Below, in pieces: positions 37,123 through 50,289 of a DNA stretch of 64,000 nt. Origin of the DNA: Lucifuga dentata (lineage: Eukaryota > Chordata > Actinopteri > Ophidiiformes > Bythitidae); contig VXCM01001413.1 in the NCBI GenBank assembly GCA_014773175.1, positions 125,842 through 189,841 on the forward strand, in the 5' to 3' direction. The position numbers were made by a program, and so were the translations under genes. The notes under the pieces were generated by a model. The model was not told the origin of the DNA and made no database searches. It was given only the letters and a program-made list of their open reading frames with translations. Each line of letters starts with the position of its first letter. The stretch's first letter is position 1.

Positions 37123-38477
37123 CCTGGATGTTACTGTTAGTGCCCCACTAAAAGTGCACCTGTGAACAGCTATGGGGCCAGGTTGGAGCTGGGGGTGCCC
37201 TTCTATCTCTATCCCCATCTCTCACCTGATGGGGTTGCACCAACTGAAAGGCTGTGGTCATGCCCTTCACTTCTTTCCCAGCCACAGGCAGCAGCACCCG
37301 GGGAAAGAAAGAGCCTGTTCCATCTGCAGGAGCCCTGCAGCACTAAAGCTTATTTATCCGTATAGAATCACTTTCACACATACACATACAAACAAAAGCA
37401 AGAGCACACGAATGCATTTCAGCACAACACGAGGCTTAATCAAGTCCATGATCAGACCCTTTTGTAAAATCACTGCCATTGTTGTCAGTACAATTGGCCA
37501 GTTTTAATTAAAGAAATCAAAGCAAACAAAGACTTCACTTCACATAAAAAGGTAATATTAGGATAGGAAAAATTATATTTGTTGAGTTCAGATATGAATC
37601 ATACGTGCAGAATACATTTATTTCAACAAAACATGACCTGAGAAATGTGTTACTGTAAGTACATTTAGCATAACTTATAACTCAATAGCATGTTCTTGAG
37701 CCACTATTCACTAATTAAATGTGAGCTGACAGGAATGCATTGCTTCAACTGCAATGTTCTTAATGTTTGAAAGTGAAGTACAATAAACCTGCATGCTGGA
37801 AAATGTGTTCTGATTTCCTGCTGTATGAGCTCTTGCTAAATCTGCCACTCACAGTTTCTCTCACAAGAACAAACATTCAGTTTTTTCCTCCATCATTTCT
37901 CAACAAATAAAATATAGAACATGCAGAAAAATGCAAAGACGGGTGCTGGTACAACACATTGAGACATGAACATAAAACTGATGACATGGTAGCCTGCAGA
38001 AAATCCTCAGAAAGGACAATATGGACAGTGGCTTTGCATGTCTAAGTCGAATAAATACTACATGCATATATGTTATATTACTGCCAACCACCTTCCAAAA
38101 CATAATCATCGTTTTCATGCTATTTTGCAAAATCCCCTAATCTTTCCAAATCAAATATTCAAGTGATGCACCCACTTGAAAATTCAATGTTTGACATGCT
38201 AACACATAAACACGATTAAAAAAGGCAGAATCATTTTCATTTCTTAGTCAAAGCAGTCTTCCCTGGTGGAGACATACGTGTGCTGGATTGATTAAATTAA
38301 ATAATTTTGACGAATTTATTTTGCTCACTACAAGTACATTTTAAAGCATACTCAAATGATCTGAAACCAATGGCATTCTGCATGGTATGAAAAACAATTC
38401 CTATATTTACAGCTCCAGAAGTATGTTTTGTAAAACGGCTGGCATTAATGTAACATCCATATGGGTTGTATTTATTG

Positions 38478-38514
38478 GGCTCAAACATGCAAAATGACCA
38501 GTATGGTCCTTTAA
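38478..38514 (+). repeat. Dispersed repeat fragment, copy B
   Basis: 34 of 37 bases match 1975-2011; the three differences are all G-to-A relative to that copy. Confidence 0.6.
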
Positions 38515-39286
38515 GAGTAGCAATACTAAAAAAAGTAATTTGATAAAGATGCATTGACACACAAATGTTGCCTACATAGATTTGGTTACTGCTATTCTTT
38601 GCTTCCAGATTATTCCAAAAGCCTGTGAGCCGTTTGTTTCAACTGAAAAGCTCAGAGAGACACAGACTGCGGTGATATGAAGTTAATAACAGTGCTGCAT
38701 CATTGCCCAGCAGGCTACAACTTTGAAAAGCTGACAATTGTGCCCATCTAACACCCCCAAACACACAATGTTACCCAAACATGTCATGCACTTGCTCCCT
38801 GTCTGGACTGCTTTGCCTATATATTCCTTTACTAAAATTAGAAAAAGCTATTTATTAAACATATGGACATTCAAGATAATAGTAAACATGCACTCTCCTA
38901 TAATGTCCTTTATTAGTTTTGCAGTGGTTATAAAATTCTTTTTGGATATTGCAGCAAAGTGTGTCTATACATTTCATGCATCAGAGAACCAACCGTTAAT
39001 GAGCAGAACTGCGTACATTTCAGTCTGGTGCAGATAGGGATATATGTTGAAACACATTACAGTCTATGTTGTGGTTAAGAATGTATTTAACAGCTTAGCT
39101 TTGGTTCTACATGGCAAGCCAGACAACTAATTTTTTATGTTGTCCTGTGGGAATTTGTGAGTATCCCTCTCTGTGATACACCAAACCATCCAGGGAGAAT
39201 CCACTCAGCAAAGCAATAACATTTCATGGTCAGGTTTGCAATTGCGGCAACAAGCTGCACTGATATAAACAACCATGGATACAGCT

Positions 39287-39313
39287 GGGGGGGGGGGGGN
39301 CTTTTTTTTTTTT
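39287..39313. other. Poly-G / N / C-T-tract join
   Basis: Thirteen G, then N 39300, then C and twelve T. The two sides are different homopolymers, so the join is less certain than the others. Confidence 0.7.
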
Positions 39314-41587
39314 CTTTTTCCTGAACTCCTAATTATTGTTTCACTTACTTTAGATAGTTCTTAAGTGCTTTATCACATTATGGGATGAGAGCTCCTTTGG
39401 TAATGTAATATAATGTATTTATAGTCTGTTACTGGCATTTTGATGCTAGTTGTTGGCTTGTCATTCACAGTGATTGACAAAGTTAAAATCTCCTTAACTG
39501 TGGCTCGTGTGTGTAAGAAGTCAGAATTAACACTAAAAGCATAAAAATAAGCAAAAAGCTCAAATCAAGAAAGATTTTATGTCTAGTTTAGGAAATACTG
39601 TATGTTATCATTTCCACATTTTTGCTGAAGCTGTTATGGTCACCAAGTTATCTAAGTGTTGTGACACTATATCTCTGTTCTGAATCTGGCAGCGAGGGTC
39701 AGTTACAGCTGTCAGGTGACAGACGCACGACAGGTACACCTGTGCATCATCCTCCACCTTCCTGGTGGGACGCCACCAAATTAGCACGTAATAGAATGAC
39801 AAACAGAGGACATGTTGTTTGTATTTTCTACCTTTGTCTTTTTACTTTGTCATTTTACTTTCACCTCCAGTCATTCCATCAGCATCTACACAGTAATGAA
39901 TTCTGTCCAGACAAACACACAGGATACTTAACTGCATTGAGATAGACACACGGTCAAATGCAGAAAGGGAAAAGCAGCTACATGTTCAGCTCTTTCTCTC
40001 TGTGCTCCAGTGGCTCAGACTTAGTTGGAATGCACCTACTCTTACTTGCATGGCAAATCTGTTAATTCCTAAAGATTAAAATAAGTAAAGCATTACGCAG
40101 CAAATGATTATCTCATTGGCTTTGTTTTGTGTGATCTTCAAATGTAATTCAGGAGTGTGACAATCAAATTAATGGAAATGAGAGGTGACTCGCTGTTCAA
40201 TTAAAATCAGGCTCCAGTTGTTCTGAAAGGGCTGCTTGTCAATGTAATTGAATTGTATCACCAGGAAATCATGCATGGAAATGATAATTTTACAAAGTAA
40301 TTATTTTACCTTCTCAAATTCTCAGCAGCAGACGCTGCAAGCCATACATTTTGTAACCTTTCGGAATGAAAAGTGATATGGAGTGCGAGCAGGGCCTACC
40401 AAAGACAAACACAAACACTTTTGTTTGACATCATCTGTGTCTCAGCACCTCCCACAGACCAAGCAAACAGCTCCGTTTCACAGAGAAAACACAGGTTCCA
40501 GTCAGTATTGCAGAACTAGGAGAGATTTCCATCAAAATGAAAGGCCTCATAAGTTGTGTCAAATACTGATATTCACTGTGGTAAAGTGCACGGAACATAG
40601 ATAGCATTACAGAAGCAAACAGCAGACCACATCAACAGCTCCTGGAAGAGAGCCTGTTGAGGGATGGCGTGATGGAAGGCATATGAAAGACATCACAGAT
40701 GACGTCTGGTTTAATCTGTATTAAAACAGCCTGGCTGGCTGTAATCACCCCTTTGTCACTGTGCTAATGGAAACCAAAGGCAGATAACAGACACAAGAGA
40801 GCAAGGAGGGTCAAATGCAGCTTAAAAAAAACAAGAAAAAACTCCTGATAATAGCAAGCAGACAAACACATCACAGCAATTGTCAAAAGCTCTGACAGAT
40901 CATGCTGAAAGGAAAGCAGAAGGCAACTGTCAAAGACAGGCTTGGGTATACGATTATGTACTCCCTGTCTTCATAAAAGGAAATTTCAATCCATCTGAAG
41001 CAGGCAACACCATTAAATATTGACACTGTCCTCCCCCTGCCTGTTGACTAACCTTTCCTCCTCCATGGTTTGTGCCTTACAGACATGATGTTGATCATAA
41101 TTAAGCTGCCAACATATTTTCCTAATTTGATTTATTTGTTTCGTTAATTACAGAGTTCAAATCTTCCTTTTCTCAAGCTCAGTGCTGATGGATGATGATG
41201 GATGTAACCTCAAACTCCTAACGTGCTTGGGTGATTAATACATTCATTGTAAATAGACTAGAGACCCAGCGTTCACCCATAATTATGGAAAAAGTTGACT
41301 CGGAAGCTTTGTTTGTGATGTCTGGTTTTGCCTTTATATTCTCAGTCTGGGATGGTGGTCCCATTTTCAAAGAGCCACTTAAGAAGCATAACAGCTCACC
41401 CTCAGATTGCAAACAACCAGTTAAGCTAATGTAACTGTGTAAAGTAGTTAACTCAAACACTACAGAAAACACACACAGTAAAGTACAGATGCAGCATATA
41501 GAAATCAGCAGATTAAAAAAAAAAAAAAAAAAAACTACTTTAGTATCAGTTATTAGCATGTGGCTAAGAATGCAACATGGTTGGAAC

Positions 41588-42476
41588 GGTACACAGGGGT
41601 GTAACGGTACACAGAAGTCACGGTTCGATACCTACCTCGGTTTTGGGGTCACGGTTCAGTACGAGTTCGGTACAAGGCGCGTTTGTAGAACTGGATTTTT
41701 CAGTTCCCACTCCGAGTTGATCAAGTGTTCGGTCACTGTGAGATAGCTTTCAGTAGCAAGGGAGGTCCATCCATCTGTTGTTAATGCAACAGCGGGTGCA
41801 GCAGACAACTCCTGCTCAATCACTGCAGGTGTAGGCCTGTAAATGGCAGGGACCACGGACTGGCTGATGCGCACGGGATGGGACACTGTAACGAGGCTGG
41901 AGGACTTTTAATAAATACTTGAAGCCGGGGTCCTCGAAAACAGCATATGGGCGCATAGCAGTTGAAATATATATGCCAACAGCTTCAGTAATGTGTTTGG
42001 CTCTGTCTGCTTTCACATCTAGAGGCTTCTTAAAAATGGCGGGGATAAGTTGTTGGACACATGAGTTCTTTTGCCTCGCTCCGGTGATCGGTACATCTGG
42101 GTGATGCCGTCTAATATGCATTAGCATGTTCGACGTGTTTCCACTGACATAACGCCCAACTGTTGAACAACGCCGGCACACCGTCCTCGTCCGATCCACC
42201 ACTCGCACTCCATCGCTGTTGTAGTCCACTGGGAGCCCAAAATTTTCCCACACAGCGGATTTAAAAGAGGCAGGCGAGTCCTCTAACTCCTGTGTGTCAT
42301 CTGAAATTTGCCATAGTTACTTTTTCTTCTTCTGTGTTTGTTGTTTTATTGCGGTTGACAAACAGCTTTTATGCGCATTACTGCCACCTGGATTGGAGTG
42401 TGGATTCGTCATATGAGGTCCCGAATCGTCCGTACCGTGACGGTTCGGGACGAATACACGTACCGTTACACTCCTA
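41588..42476 (-). mobile_element. hAT transposon relic with BED-finger transposase fragment
   Basis: Inverted ends share AGGGGTGTAACGGTAC (left, from 41595) and AGGAGTGTAACGGTAC (right, reverse complement from 42475). Flanking direct repeats GTTGGAAC (41580-41587) and GTTGGAGC (42477-42484) match at 7 of 8 bases, as expected for hAT insertion. Six extra bases (GGTACA) lie between the left duplication and the CAGGGG start, and ACGGTACACAG occurs twice there, suggesting a small duplication of the left end. At 889 bp the element is far shorter than an autonomous hAT and has lost most of its transposase. Confidence 0.8.
41656..42253 (-). pseudogene. Truncated, frameshifted ZBED-like hAT transposase
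   Basis: Reading from 42253 downward, the first frame has a BED-type zinc finger: a CRRC pair, then NTSNMLMHIRRHH about twenty residues later, the Cys/His layout of DNA-binding BED fingers in hAT transposases. It continues into a segment ending FKYLLKVLQPRYSVPSR. Near 41880 the frame shifts; the second frame (41886 down to 41656) resumes with AIYRPTPAVIEQE and the family motif ALTTDGWTS, then SEWELKNPVLQTR. The rest of the catalytic domain and the C-terminal dimerisation region are missing, deleted up to the terminal repeat. Not functional. Confidence 0.8.
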
Positions 42477-44028
42477 GTTGGAGCTAAATCATTACTTATT
42501 AATCATTTTAAATAAAGTGTAAATATAGTTTGAATATGTTTACACTTTCATTAATGCTGAGATATTTCCTGGCAGTTTCAAGAAGCTTTTTTCTAGAACA
42601 GTTGACCAGTTTTGCTTTCCTTCTCACTTTTTGACAAGACAGGACAGATTAAAGGAGCTCAAACACTGATAGTTGGGTGCAGCAGCAGGAGTAATGCTGC
42701 ATCACCACACTCCAACTCTGGTGGAGGGAGAACTGAACCGCCAAGTAAAGTCCTCTAGTCAAAAGCTTTGGAAACAGGAATTCATACAGATACACACAAC
42801 TGAAATAAAGTTTGTTGGAGGAGTTATGACAGGCTGAGGTGGTGTAGCAGGAGCATCTCACTGGGAGGAGATATGTCTCCCACCGAGAGCTTCTCCTGAG
42901 AGGACTGAAAGAAATTGCTGGGTCAAAGGACATTTGAGCTGTGGTTCTTGACCCTCTAAGACATCCCTGTGGAAGGATGAATGTACGCATATGTGCATGT
43001 GTGGATGGATTGTGGAGAACTTCGCCTTGAAGCAGAGCGTGGATTGTTAGTCTAACAAAAGTAACAAGAATGTCTGCATTCAAAAGGCATCTGAGCTGAG
43101 GCTGCATTAACCAACATGCGCAGAGACGAACATATTGAATGCAAATGCTTATTCAGCTTTGCAGTTCATTACTTTCTTACAGCTTTCCACCATTGCGATT
43201 AGTATAACTTCCTTGCATTTAATAACCACATCCCAGCTCAGTGCATGCTACACTGACAGCGAAACATCCCAAAACATCCTGAACATCAATGACACCAATT
43301 GTAGGCTAAAGGGGATCATGGGCATCTACAGATTACAACATGGAGATCCTCATAAGACAGACTACACAATCAGCTTTTGATGCGTGTTTAGATGGAACAT
43401 ACTCCGTGTCCCACAGTCTCAGATGAGGGGAGGGAAAGCCATAGGGACAGGAAATGGGTGGAATTAATGCTGTCAAGGAGGAGGGAATACTGTCACACTA
43501 AGTGAACAAATGAAAAAAGACTGACATGCTAGGTTTTATTTCAAGGCATCATGGAGATGCCCTCACTTTGCACAGGTTTATTTGCACCATGTCACATTAC
43601 ATGGAAAAAATGTAATTCCTGAAGCTCATTTTCATTCTGAGTCTGACACGTGTCACATTGAGCCTTACACACAGTCACAGTCACATCATGACTATGTTGT
43701 ATTTGTTTGAATTTGTGGTTGGCCTCACTTTGATCTGATGTCAGTCACAACTACCCAGGAGTAAATGCAGCAGAGATGAGATGCCTTCGTGAGACAGAAG
43801 CCACCCGCAAGTTGAAAACATCACCCCGCACAGTCTCCAATCACTCTTGTTAATGAAGCTATTTTGAATCAAAAGTTATGGCTTATCATAATGGGTACCT
43901 GCATGTAGATGACCTACAGCCCACCCCAAAAATAAATAAATAAATAAATAAAATATTCGTGATTGTTTTGTAAATGGACGTAGCTCCTCCACAAAGCAGG
44001 GAGGAAGCAGGCTTTACTCATGTACCAT

Positions 44029-44063
44029 CTTCAAACGAGATCCTAATAGGATCTCGTTTGAAG
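44029..44063. repeat. Perfect 35-base palindrome
   Basis: Arms CTTCAAACGAGATCCTA (44029-44045) and TAGGATCTCGTTTGAAG (44047-44063) are exact reverse complements around a single central A. Pairing stops abruptly at both ends. No transposon ends were recognised around it. Confidence 0.9.
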
Positions 44064-44759
44064 TTTTAGTAGGCGGAATCCAGATACATGCCACCATTTT
44101 TAATGCAAGGTGTAAATGTGAGTCCCAGCATCAGATAATGTGTCCCAATACTGAGACTGCATTTTAATGCAAGGTATACAATGGGCTGTAACATTAAAAT
44201 TTTGCATGTTTCATCATGAAAAGTGTATAGCTACACTGTAGCCAATGCAATGCTTTGCCAAATTACTTGGTATTTAACTAAAACAAACCTTACTGGCATG
44301 AATCGCCCCAGATAGTCCAGACAGGCTGATTTGTACAAATGCCAAGCGCTGAGGAATCATTGATCATGTGGTTGGAGCAATTACAGGCCATTCAGTGTCA
44401 GTGAGAAACAGCCATTTTCCAGAATTTCACTTTCCAATGTGATTTTATGCTTACCACAGCATATTCATAATTACACATGCTAATCAAGGTGGGAGTTCAC
44501 AGTAAGCTATTTCATTATGTCAGCATCTCTGAGTGGCAACAGCAAGACAACAGCCAATCATGTTTATACCATTTGGCAGGGACTACAAAGAGCATCTCCA
44601 ACACTACACGAGGAGTGACTACCTTCTTTCTCATCACCTCAGTAAAATGAATTCTCTTGCAGGAGCAGGTGTACAATACAGAATACATGATGTATGTCAT
44701 GACTCATTCTACATCTTCATGACTTGCCTGTATATGTCTTCTGTGCAACTGTGCAACCC

Positions 44760-45180
44760 AACTGACTAGTCGCTCCCAGTCCTTGCCGCCACTGCTCTCC
44801 GGCTCCTGTCTCCACCTCCAGCAGCTGTTTTCATTCAGTCATTAGTTCTAGTATATAGACTGCTCTGTAATGCTCTGTATTTGCCAGATTGTCGTGTTGC
44901 CCAGTGTGCTCGCCATGCAGCCCGGTTTGTTTCATAGCTGAACTTTGCCTGACCAGTTTAGCCTTTTGCCTGATCCTTGTTTGGATTTGTCTGCCTTGGT
45001 TTTTACTTGCCTGTGTACCAAACCCCAGCTTGTTCTATCACTTAAAAGATTGTTGTGCCTTGTCTGCCTCTGCTTCTGGGTCCTACCTATTGTGCCTGAT
45101 TTCTTCACAATGTATCCATGATCTTAACACACTCACAATACACTTCTGTTGGGCTTTTCAACCAGTGATCAAGGCTCCAG
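44760..45180 (+). mobile_element. Possible retroelement UTR or LTR remnant
   Basis: The segment is rich in TGCCTG, TTTGCCTGA, CTTGTTTGGA and TGCTTCTGGGTCC-type words, a composition common in untranslated ends or LTRs of teleost retroelements. No terminal repeats, primer-binding site or coding frame is visible, so the assignment is tentative. Confidence 0.25.
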
Positions 45181-48100
45181 TTGAATAAGCTGTTTTTTTC
45201 TCTTTTTTTCTTTTTTTTTTCTTTTTTTTTTTTTTTTTTTNTTTTTTTTTTTTTTTTTTGAAGAAGATGCATTGAGAATGAAAGACTTTAACAGTACTTG
45301 CATTTTGAAGATGCATTAAAATGTTAAAAGAAATGGTTTGCTTAATGACAAGCACAGTACACAACTCATATTATCTTAATACTACTGAATTAAAGGTGGA
45401 CATTGCCTCCCACGGGCTAACAGGCACAGTGCATTACTTTATAATCTTGATTTTCTTGGATTAAAAAATGTTAACTTGTATTGAGTATTACATTCTCTTT
45501 TACACCAAATGTTAAAATGTAATTTACTGTCAGAGCCTTGATTAAAGGAACCACTCTGTCAAATATTGCGGCTATCTCAAGGCCTCATGTCAGTACACCA
45601 TGGCAGAATTCTACCTCTGTAATTGCAGCATAATCAGAAAACATGAGGATAAATTGATATTAATGGAGATTCATCTGCACAATTAAGCAGCCTTTTTCCC
45701 ATTTCTATTCTCTTCTTGAATGAACACCTAATATGGCAATTCTGAGAAAGTTCATTGTGGGAACAGTACAGAATACTGGTGTTACCTGTACAGAAAAGAT
45801 TGGTTTGCAAATTGTTAGCAATTAATAAACTCTAAAAACAACAACATAATGATAATAATTTGCAGCAATCCATCTTTTCTCATATCTCACAAATGCAAAA
45901 TGTCACCTGAATGACATCGGAATTATTTGTTTCTTAAACAATAGGCATATTATGTGAATACAGATTATCCAATAAGAACCTACGCCTGCATTCATTCATT
46001 CCTAAAGCTGCTATCTGTCAGAGCAATCCTTCACTTGAATAAGATGCATGTGTAAGACAGCTGACTGAAAGGAATATCTTTCAATATAATCTTATTGTAT
46101 AGTATACAGTGTGTAACAGCCCATAAAATGAAATCACAACGATCAAGTGCTGTTATTGACTGAAGCTGTTACCATCAGTGTCCGGTGTGTTTGGACAGTC
46201 AAGAGCCGCTTACATGGAATTTTTTTTTTATGCTGAGGGATTTTGTGCTCACTCAACTGCCTTTTAATCTTAGAAATAATCAACAGTGTGATTAATTGGA
46301 AACCAAATATGGGATCCTATCTGAGACCATCAGTTTCACTGTGCAGTTCACTGATGTATTGTACTGACTGCAACAGGGAGCCCTCTAATCAGAATCATGG
46401 TAAAATCAATAGCTGGAATGTCTGAGGTCCTGTTCATGCTTCAATGTACACGTCTGAAGTAAACTCCCCTGTGCTGAAAGAGTCCGGCCATTTGCTTAAA
46501 GAAAATCAAGACTCACTGAAACAGGCTGAATGGTAGAGATAAACCAGAGGAGACAGATGGAGAGAGCAGAGAAAAGCACTGAGACAGGTGAAGAAGGGGA
46601 GGGGATATTAAACTGGGGGCTCCAGTGTGATTGAAAACTATTATGCAGGTTTTCTATCTGAAAGCTTGAGTCCATCAATCTTAGGATGACTGAAGGATCC
46701 ACAAGCCACTGACCTCACCCTGATCCACAGGCAAGAAGTACCCACCAAGCTGTCTTACCATTGTCAGAGCTCTCCCTCACCTCTGTGATCACACTGTTCC
46801 TCCTCTGTCTACACTCTCCTGATCCCTCCATCTCCCCTGGGAAGGAGTTAAGTTGCAGGGCCACAGTCATGTGTCAGCTCACAGCATTCCCAGTCGGGAG
46901 AAGGGAAGGGAAAGGCAGGGTGACGGCAGATCTAAGCTTATCAGTGTAAAATGTTGCTTTTGGTTGCCTGCTCAATGTATAACAGTCACAACCCGTGACC
47001 GGTGACACCGTCCTGAAGACAACTAAATAAAGCAGACCTGGAGCTGCAGAAAGACTCCGGGGCTTTCACCAGTATCTGGTCTGGTGCCAGCATATCTGAG
47101 CCAGTCTGCACCCTTGGCATCCTGCCACACACCAAGGCAACCAAACAGAGAAAGGACAGTCGAGGAGAAACAAATTTAGTGAAGTGGGGGGAAAAAAGAA
47201 AAGAGAACAATGGGAAGAGGATGAAAGACAGAAATGGATTTGGGAGATCAAAATATAGGAGCATTATAGCATGGCAAACAATGATGCTAAGTGTAAAAAC
47301 TGAGCTGTGGTATCACAGGTCACTTAGCACGAGATGCAAACCACAGCACGCCACAACGGTATTAACTAGAATGAGGTGGAACTACCCCACTGGCACTCAG
47401 TTCCAATCACCACAAGGGGATCAATTACCGTAACATTAAATAGTGATAAACACTGCTGCACGGTGATCGTCAGAACATCAGAGCTGTCACCGCGTCGTCC
47501 GTCAAAACCCTGCTTCAGGGTAGGAACAGTCAGGCAGTAATACATTACACAGGACAGAAACAGGTGCTACCGTAGATCCTAATTACTTTGTTCTATCAAT
47601 TATGAACAAATCCTTGCATGGCCTGGGGTCTGCCACACACTGCTGTGCTTCCTACTCGAACTCTGCACCATCCCAGCTGCAGCTGCATCACAGGCATTAC
47701 TTTCAACAGGGCTTTGTGTGGTTGCCTTGATGAAACTAGAAAAAAAGGATTAGTTTTCCAAGGCTGAATTATTAAGATGGAATAATGCTCAGGAATTTTT
47801 TTTAAAAATCCCCTCTGCTTTGCCCACTTTCAGGAATGCATGCATTATATCCTTCTAATGAGGAATAATACAATTCTCTTCCACTCAGCCCTGTAAGCAT
47901 CAGTTTAGACACACAGGTGCTCTGTTGTTTTGTGTTTTCAAACTGTAACGGTCTGCCAGGCACTTGTGGTTTCAGCCTTTGTTTTGCACACTCCTCAAGT
48001 TTTCTTTCCCAGCTGCTCAGAGCACAAAAACATTATGCTAATGAGCGTGTAGACATCTGCTTCTAGCTCAGTATTTCTCTAGATACTTAAGCTTGTCTGT

Positions 48101-48637
48101 GTCACTTATACAATAGGATATCTACTTTTACCTTGGTCATTTAAAAGCTATACAGGGAGCTATATACAAAAAAATAAAAAAAAAAATTCAGACTGAAATA
48201 GTTACTAAAATATATTCATCATTGCTTAAGACTGTTATTTTCTCTTTCCCTTCATCCTCCTCTCATAAAACAGCATGATAGCTCGGTAATGCATCAGGTT
48301 CTTTGTACTGTGAGAATGAATGACTCGACTCTGGTCACCACGTGCCACTCAGCACTGAAGGAGAATGTCAAAGTGTTCTCTGAAATGGATAGTGTTGACT
48401 CATAGCTCATGGTATTGGAGGTATTACTGTAATATACCCAGTGAGACGCTGGATCTGTAGAGGCTTGAGACAGGCTACTGCTAATAGCCCCATTTGTTAA
48501 TGTGTGTATGGGGAATTTTCAGGAAGCTATAATAGCAGCTTCTGACAGTGTTTAAAGGATAAACATCAGATAATATTCATTAACAAAACTAGAAGGGTAC
48601 TCAACACAGCACATACCAAAGCTGAACAAACCTAAAA

Positions 48638-48698
48638 CAGGGCTTCGAACCCATGATTTCAGACTGTGAGGAAACAGTGCTATCCACTGCTCCACCCT
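48638..48698 (-). mobile_element. tRNA-derived SINE head fragment
   Basis: In reverse complement: GGGTGGAGCAGTGGATAGCA, then CTGTTTCCTCACAG and GGGTTCGAAGCC. These correspond to the A-box and B-box (GGTTCRANNCC) regions of the fish SINE type also present at 48941-49255. Only about 60 bases of the 5' part remain. Confidence 0.65.
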
Positions 48699-48716
48699 AA
48701 CGAGGAAGAAATTAAT

Positions 48717-48718
<2 letters not shown>

Positions 48719-48770
<52 letters not shown>
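48719..48770. repeat. (AAT)n microsatellite
   Basis: About seventeen uninterrupted AAT units. Confidence 0.95.
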
Positions 48771-48940
48771 GGATTTAATTGCTATTCATCAAAAGAAATA
48801 GTTGTTTTTAAAATTTATCCTGATCCTGACTAAATTGCACGTATTGCTTATTATGGGATAAATAAGCCTGATTTGTTTCTGTTGAAATTGGTGTATTACT
48901 TTTTTAGAAATTTATGAAAGTATCAAAAGAAGACATCATT

Positions 48941-49255
48941 AGGGCTCAGTGGTTAGCACTGTCATCTCACAGCAAGAAGGTTTTGGGTTCGATTCCCGGG
49001 TGGGGGGCAGTGCCTTTCTGTGTGGAGTTTGCATGCTCTCCCCATGTCTGCGTGGGTTTCCTCCAGGTGCTCCAGTTTCCTCACTGTCAAAAACATGTAT
49101 GTTAGGCTTAATTCTCCTGTCAGTGTCCTTGACCAAGGACTGGAGTTGGCCCCTGGGTGCCATACAATGGCTGCCCACTGTTCCCTAGGGATGGGTTAAA
49201 TGCAGAGACTGAATTTCATTTGTATTTATGCATATGACAATAAAAAGGATTTAAG
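48941..49255 (+). mobile_element. tRNA-derived SINE, nearly full length
   Basis: The head GGGCTCAGTGGTTAGCACTG carries an A-box-like sequence, and GGTTCGATTCC (48986-48996) is a perfect RNA polymerase III B box. The body contains TGTGTGGAGTTTGCATGCTC and TCTGCGTGGGTTTCCTCC, words shared by many teleost SINEs of this class. The 3' end TGACAATAAAAAGGATTT resembles a LINE-derived tail. The first bases of the consensus head seem lost, and no target duplication was found. Confidence 0.8.
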
Positions 49256-49699
49256 TAAATTCTTGGATTCACCCCTGCCACCAGATCACCACCAAAAGTT
49301 AATGTCCTTCCCTGGGCCATACTCCACTCTTCCACCAAGTTTATAACTTTTTTTTTTTTTTTTTTTNTTTTTTTTTTTTTTTTTTCAAAAGAAACAAGCC
49401 AACAAATTAACAGGCAGGTGAGGTAATAAGCAGAAACAAAATAAAAAGGAGAAGGAGGTTTAATGCGGAGGTCAAACACAAAAAAAATGGGAGGAGAAAC
49501 TAATAGGAACAGTAATTGTACTGTACAACACATGCATACTTTTAGTAACACATTTGCAAAGCTATCCTCTTTCTCATAGCAGCACCTGAATAAATATTTC
49601 AGTTTTTATAGTAGAAGTGGTTGCTCTGCCTTATCGTTCTAAATACAAGAATACAAATGGAGGCAGGGGATGTTTGGTAAACTCTGCTGCCTCATAATT

Positions 49700-49995
49700 T
49701 TGACAAAAATGCTTAATTAGGTCCAATAATTGGCTTTAGAAAATTTTGTGAATTTGGAGCCCTCATCTTAGTAAATAAAGTGGAAAATCAGTTTCAATCG
49801 TCCAAGAGAAGTTAATTAACGAAGAATTTCAGTTAGGAGAAAATAATTTCCAAGCGGGGAGATATTTTAGACTGCAAAATTCATTAATTATACATTTTAG
49901 GAAATTTAAGGTGGTGAATGTCCTAATTAATGTGGGAAGAAGAATGCAATTAAATGAAAGCTTACATTTGCTAGATTTAATTTAATAATCTAAGA
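49700..49995. promoter_or_regulatory. Possible conserved non-coding element rich in TAATTA
   Basis: About 300 bases with no simple repeat but four TAATTA cores (in TTAATTAGG, GTTAATTAACG, ATTAATTATAC and CCTAATTAATG) plus CAATAATTGG. Clustered homeodomain cores in AT-rich, non-repetitive sequence are typical of vertebrate developmental enhancers. This is inferred from composition only. Confidence 0.35.
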
Positions 49996-50289
49996 TACAA
50001 TAATATGACTGTATTTGAATGTTTTCCAAGTTCCAAGTTTATTTGTCAGTTAGAGCTGCTGAAAGTCTTGGATTCAGATGGCATTCTTAAGTGAAAAACC
50101 AGTATTATCAGTTTTTTGTGATGCTTTCTATTTGTTTAGCCATTTTCAAATATGTATATAACATACTTGATTTAATGCATTTAATGTACAAATGTAATCC
50201 CTGCCACTTAAAGTTAAAAAAAAAAAAAAAAANAAAAAAAAAAAAAAAAGAAAGCGTGGCAGTACATTCCTACTTTCTCTTGGATAGGA

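Larger units (their letters stand above)
29087..41587. other. Gene-free block
   Basis: No supportable coding gene. Contains gap joins at 30481, 35262 and 39300, several microsatellites, a hairpin (34573-34603) and a possible hAT-like end (36735-36806). Some stretches (about 31260-31440, 32560-32830, 40130-40330) are less repetitive and may be conserved non-coding DNA, but this cannot be judged without alignment. Confidence 0.5.
42477..48637. other. Gene-free block
   Basis: No gene recognised. Holds a 35-bp perfect palindrome (44029-44063), a short (TAAA)n tract near 43927-43951, an N gap at 45241 in a T tract, and a possible retroelement remnant at about 44760-45180. Around 47600-48060 the sequence is non-repetitive and could be conserved non-coding DNA. 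Confidence 0.5.

Noticed and set aside
42649..43107. 152-codon minus-strand ORF
   Set aside because: Composition looks random and no domain or splice context was seen; likely a chance frame.
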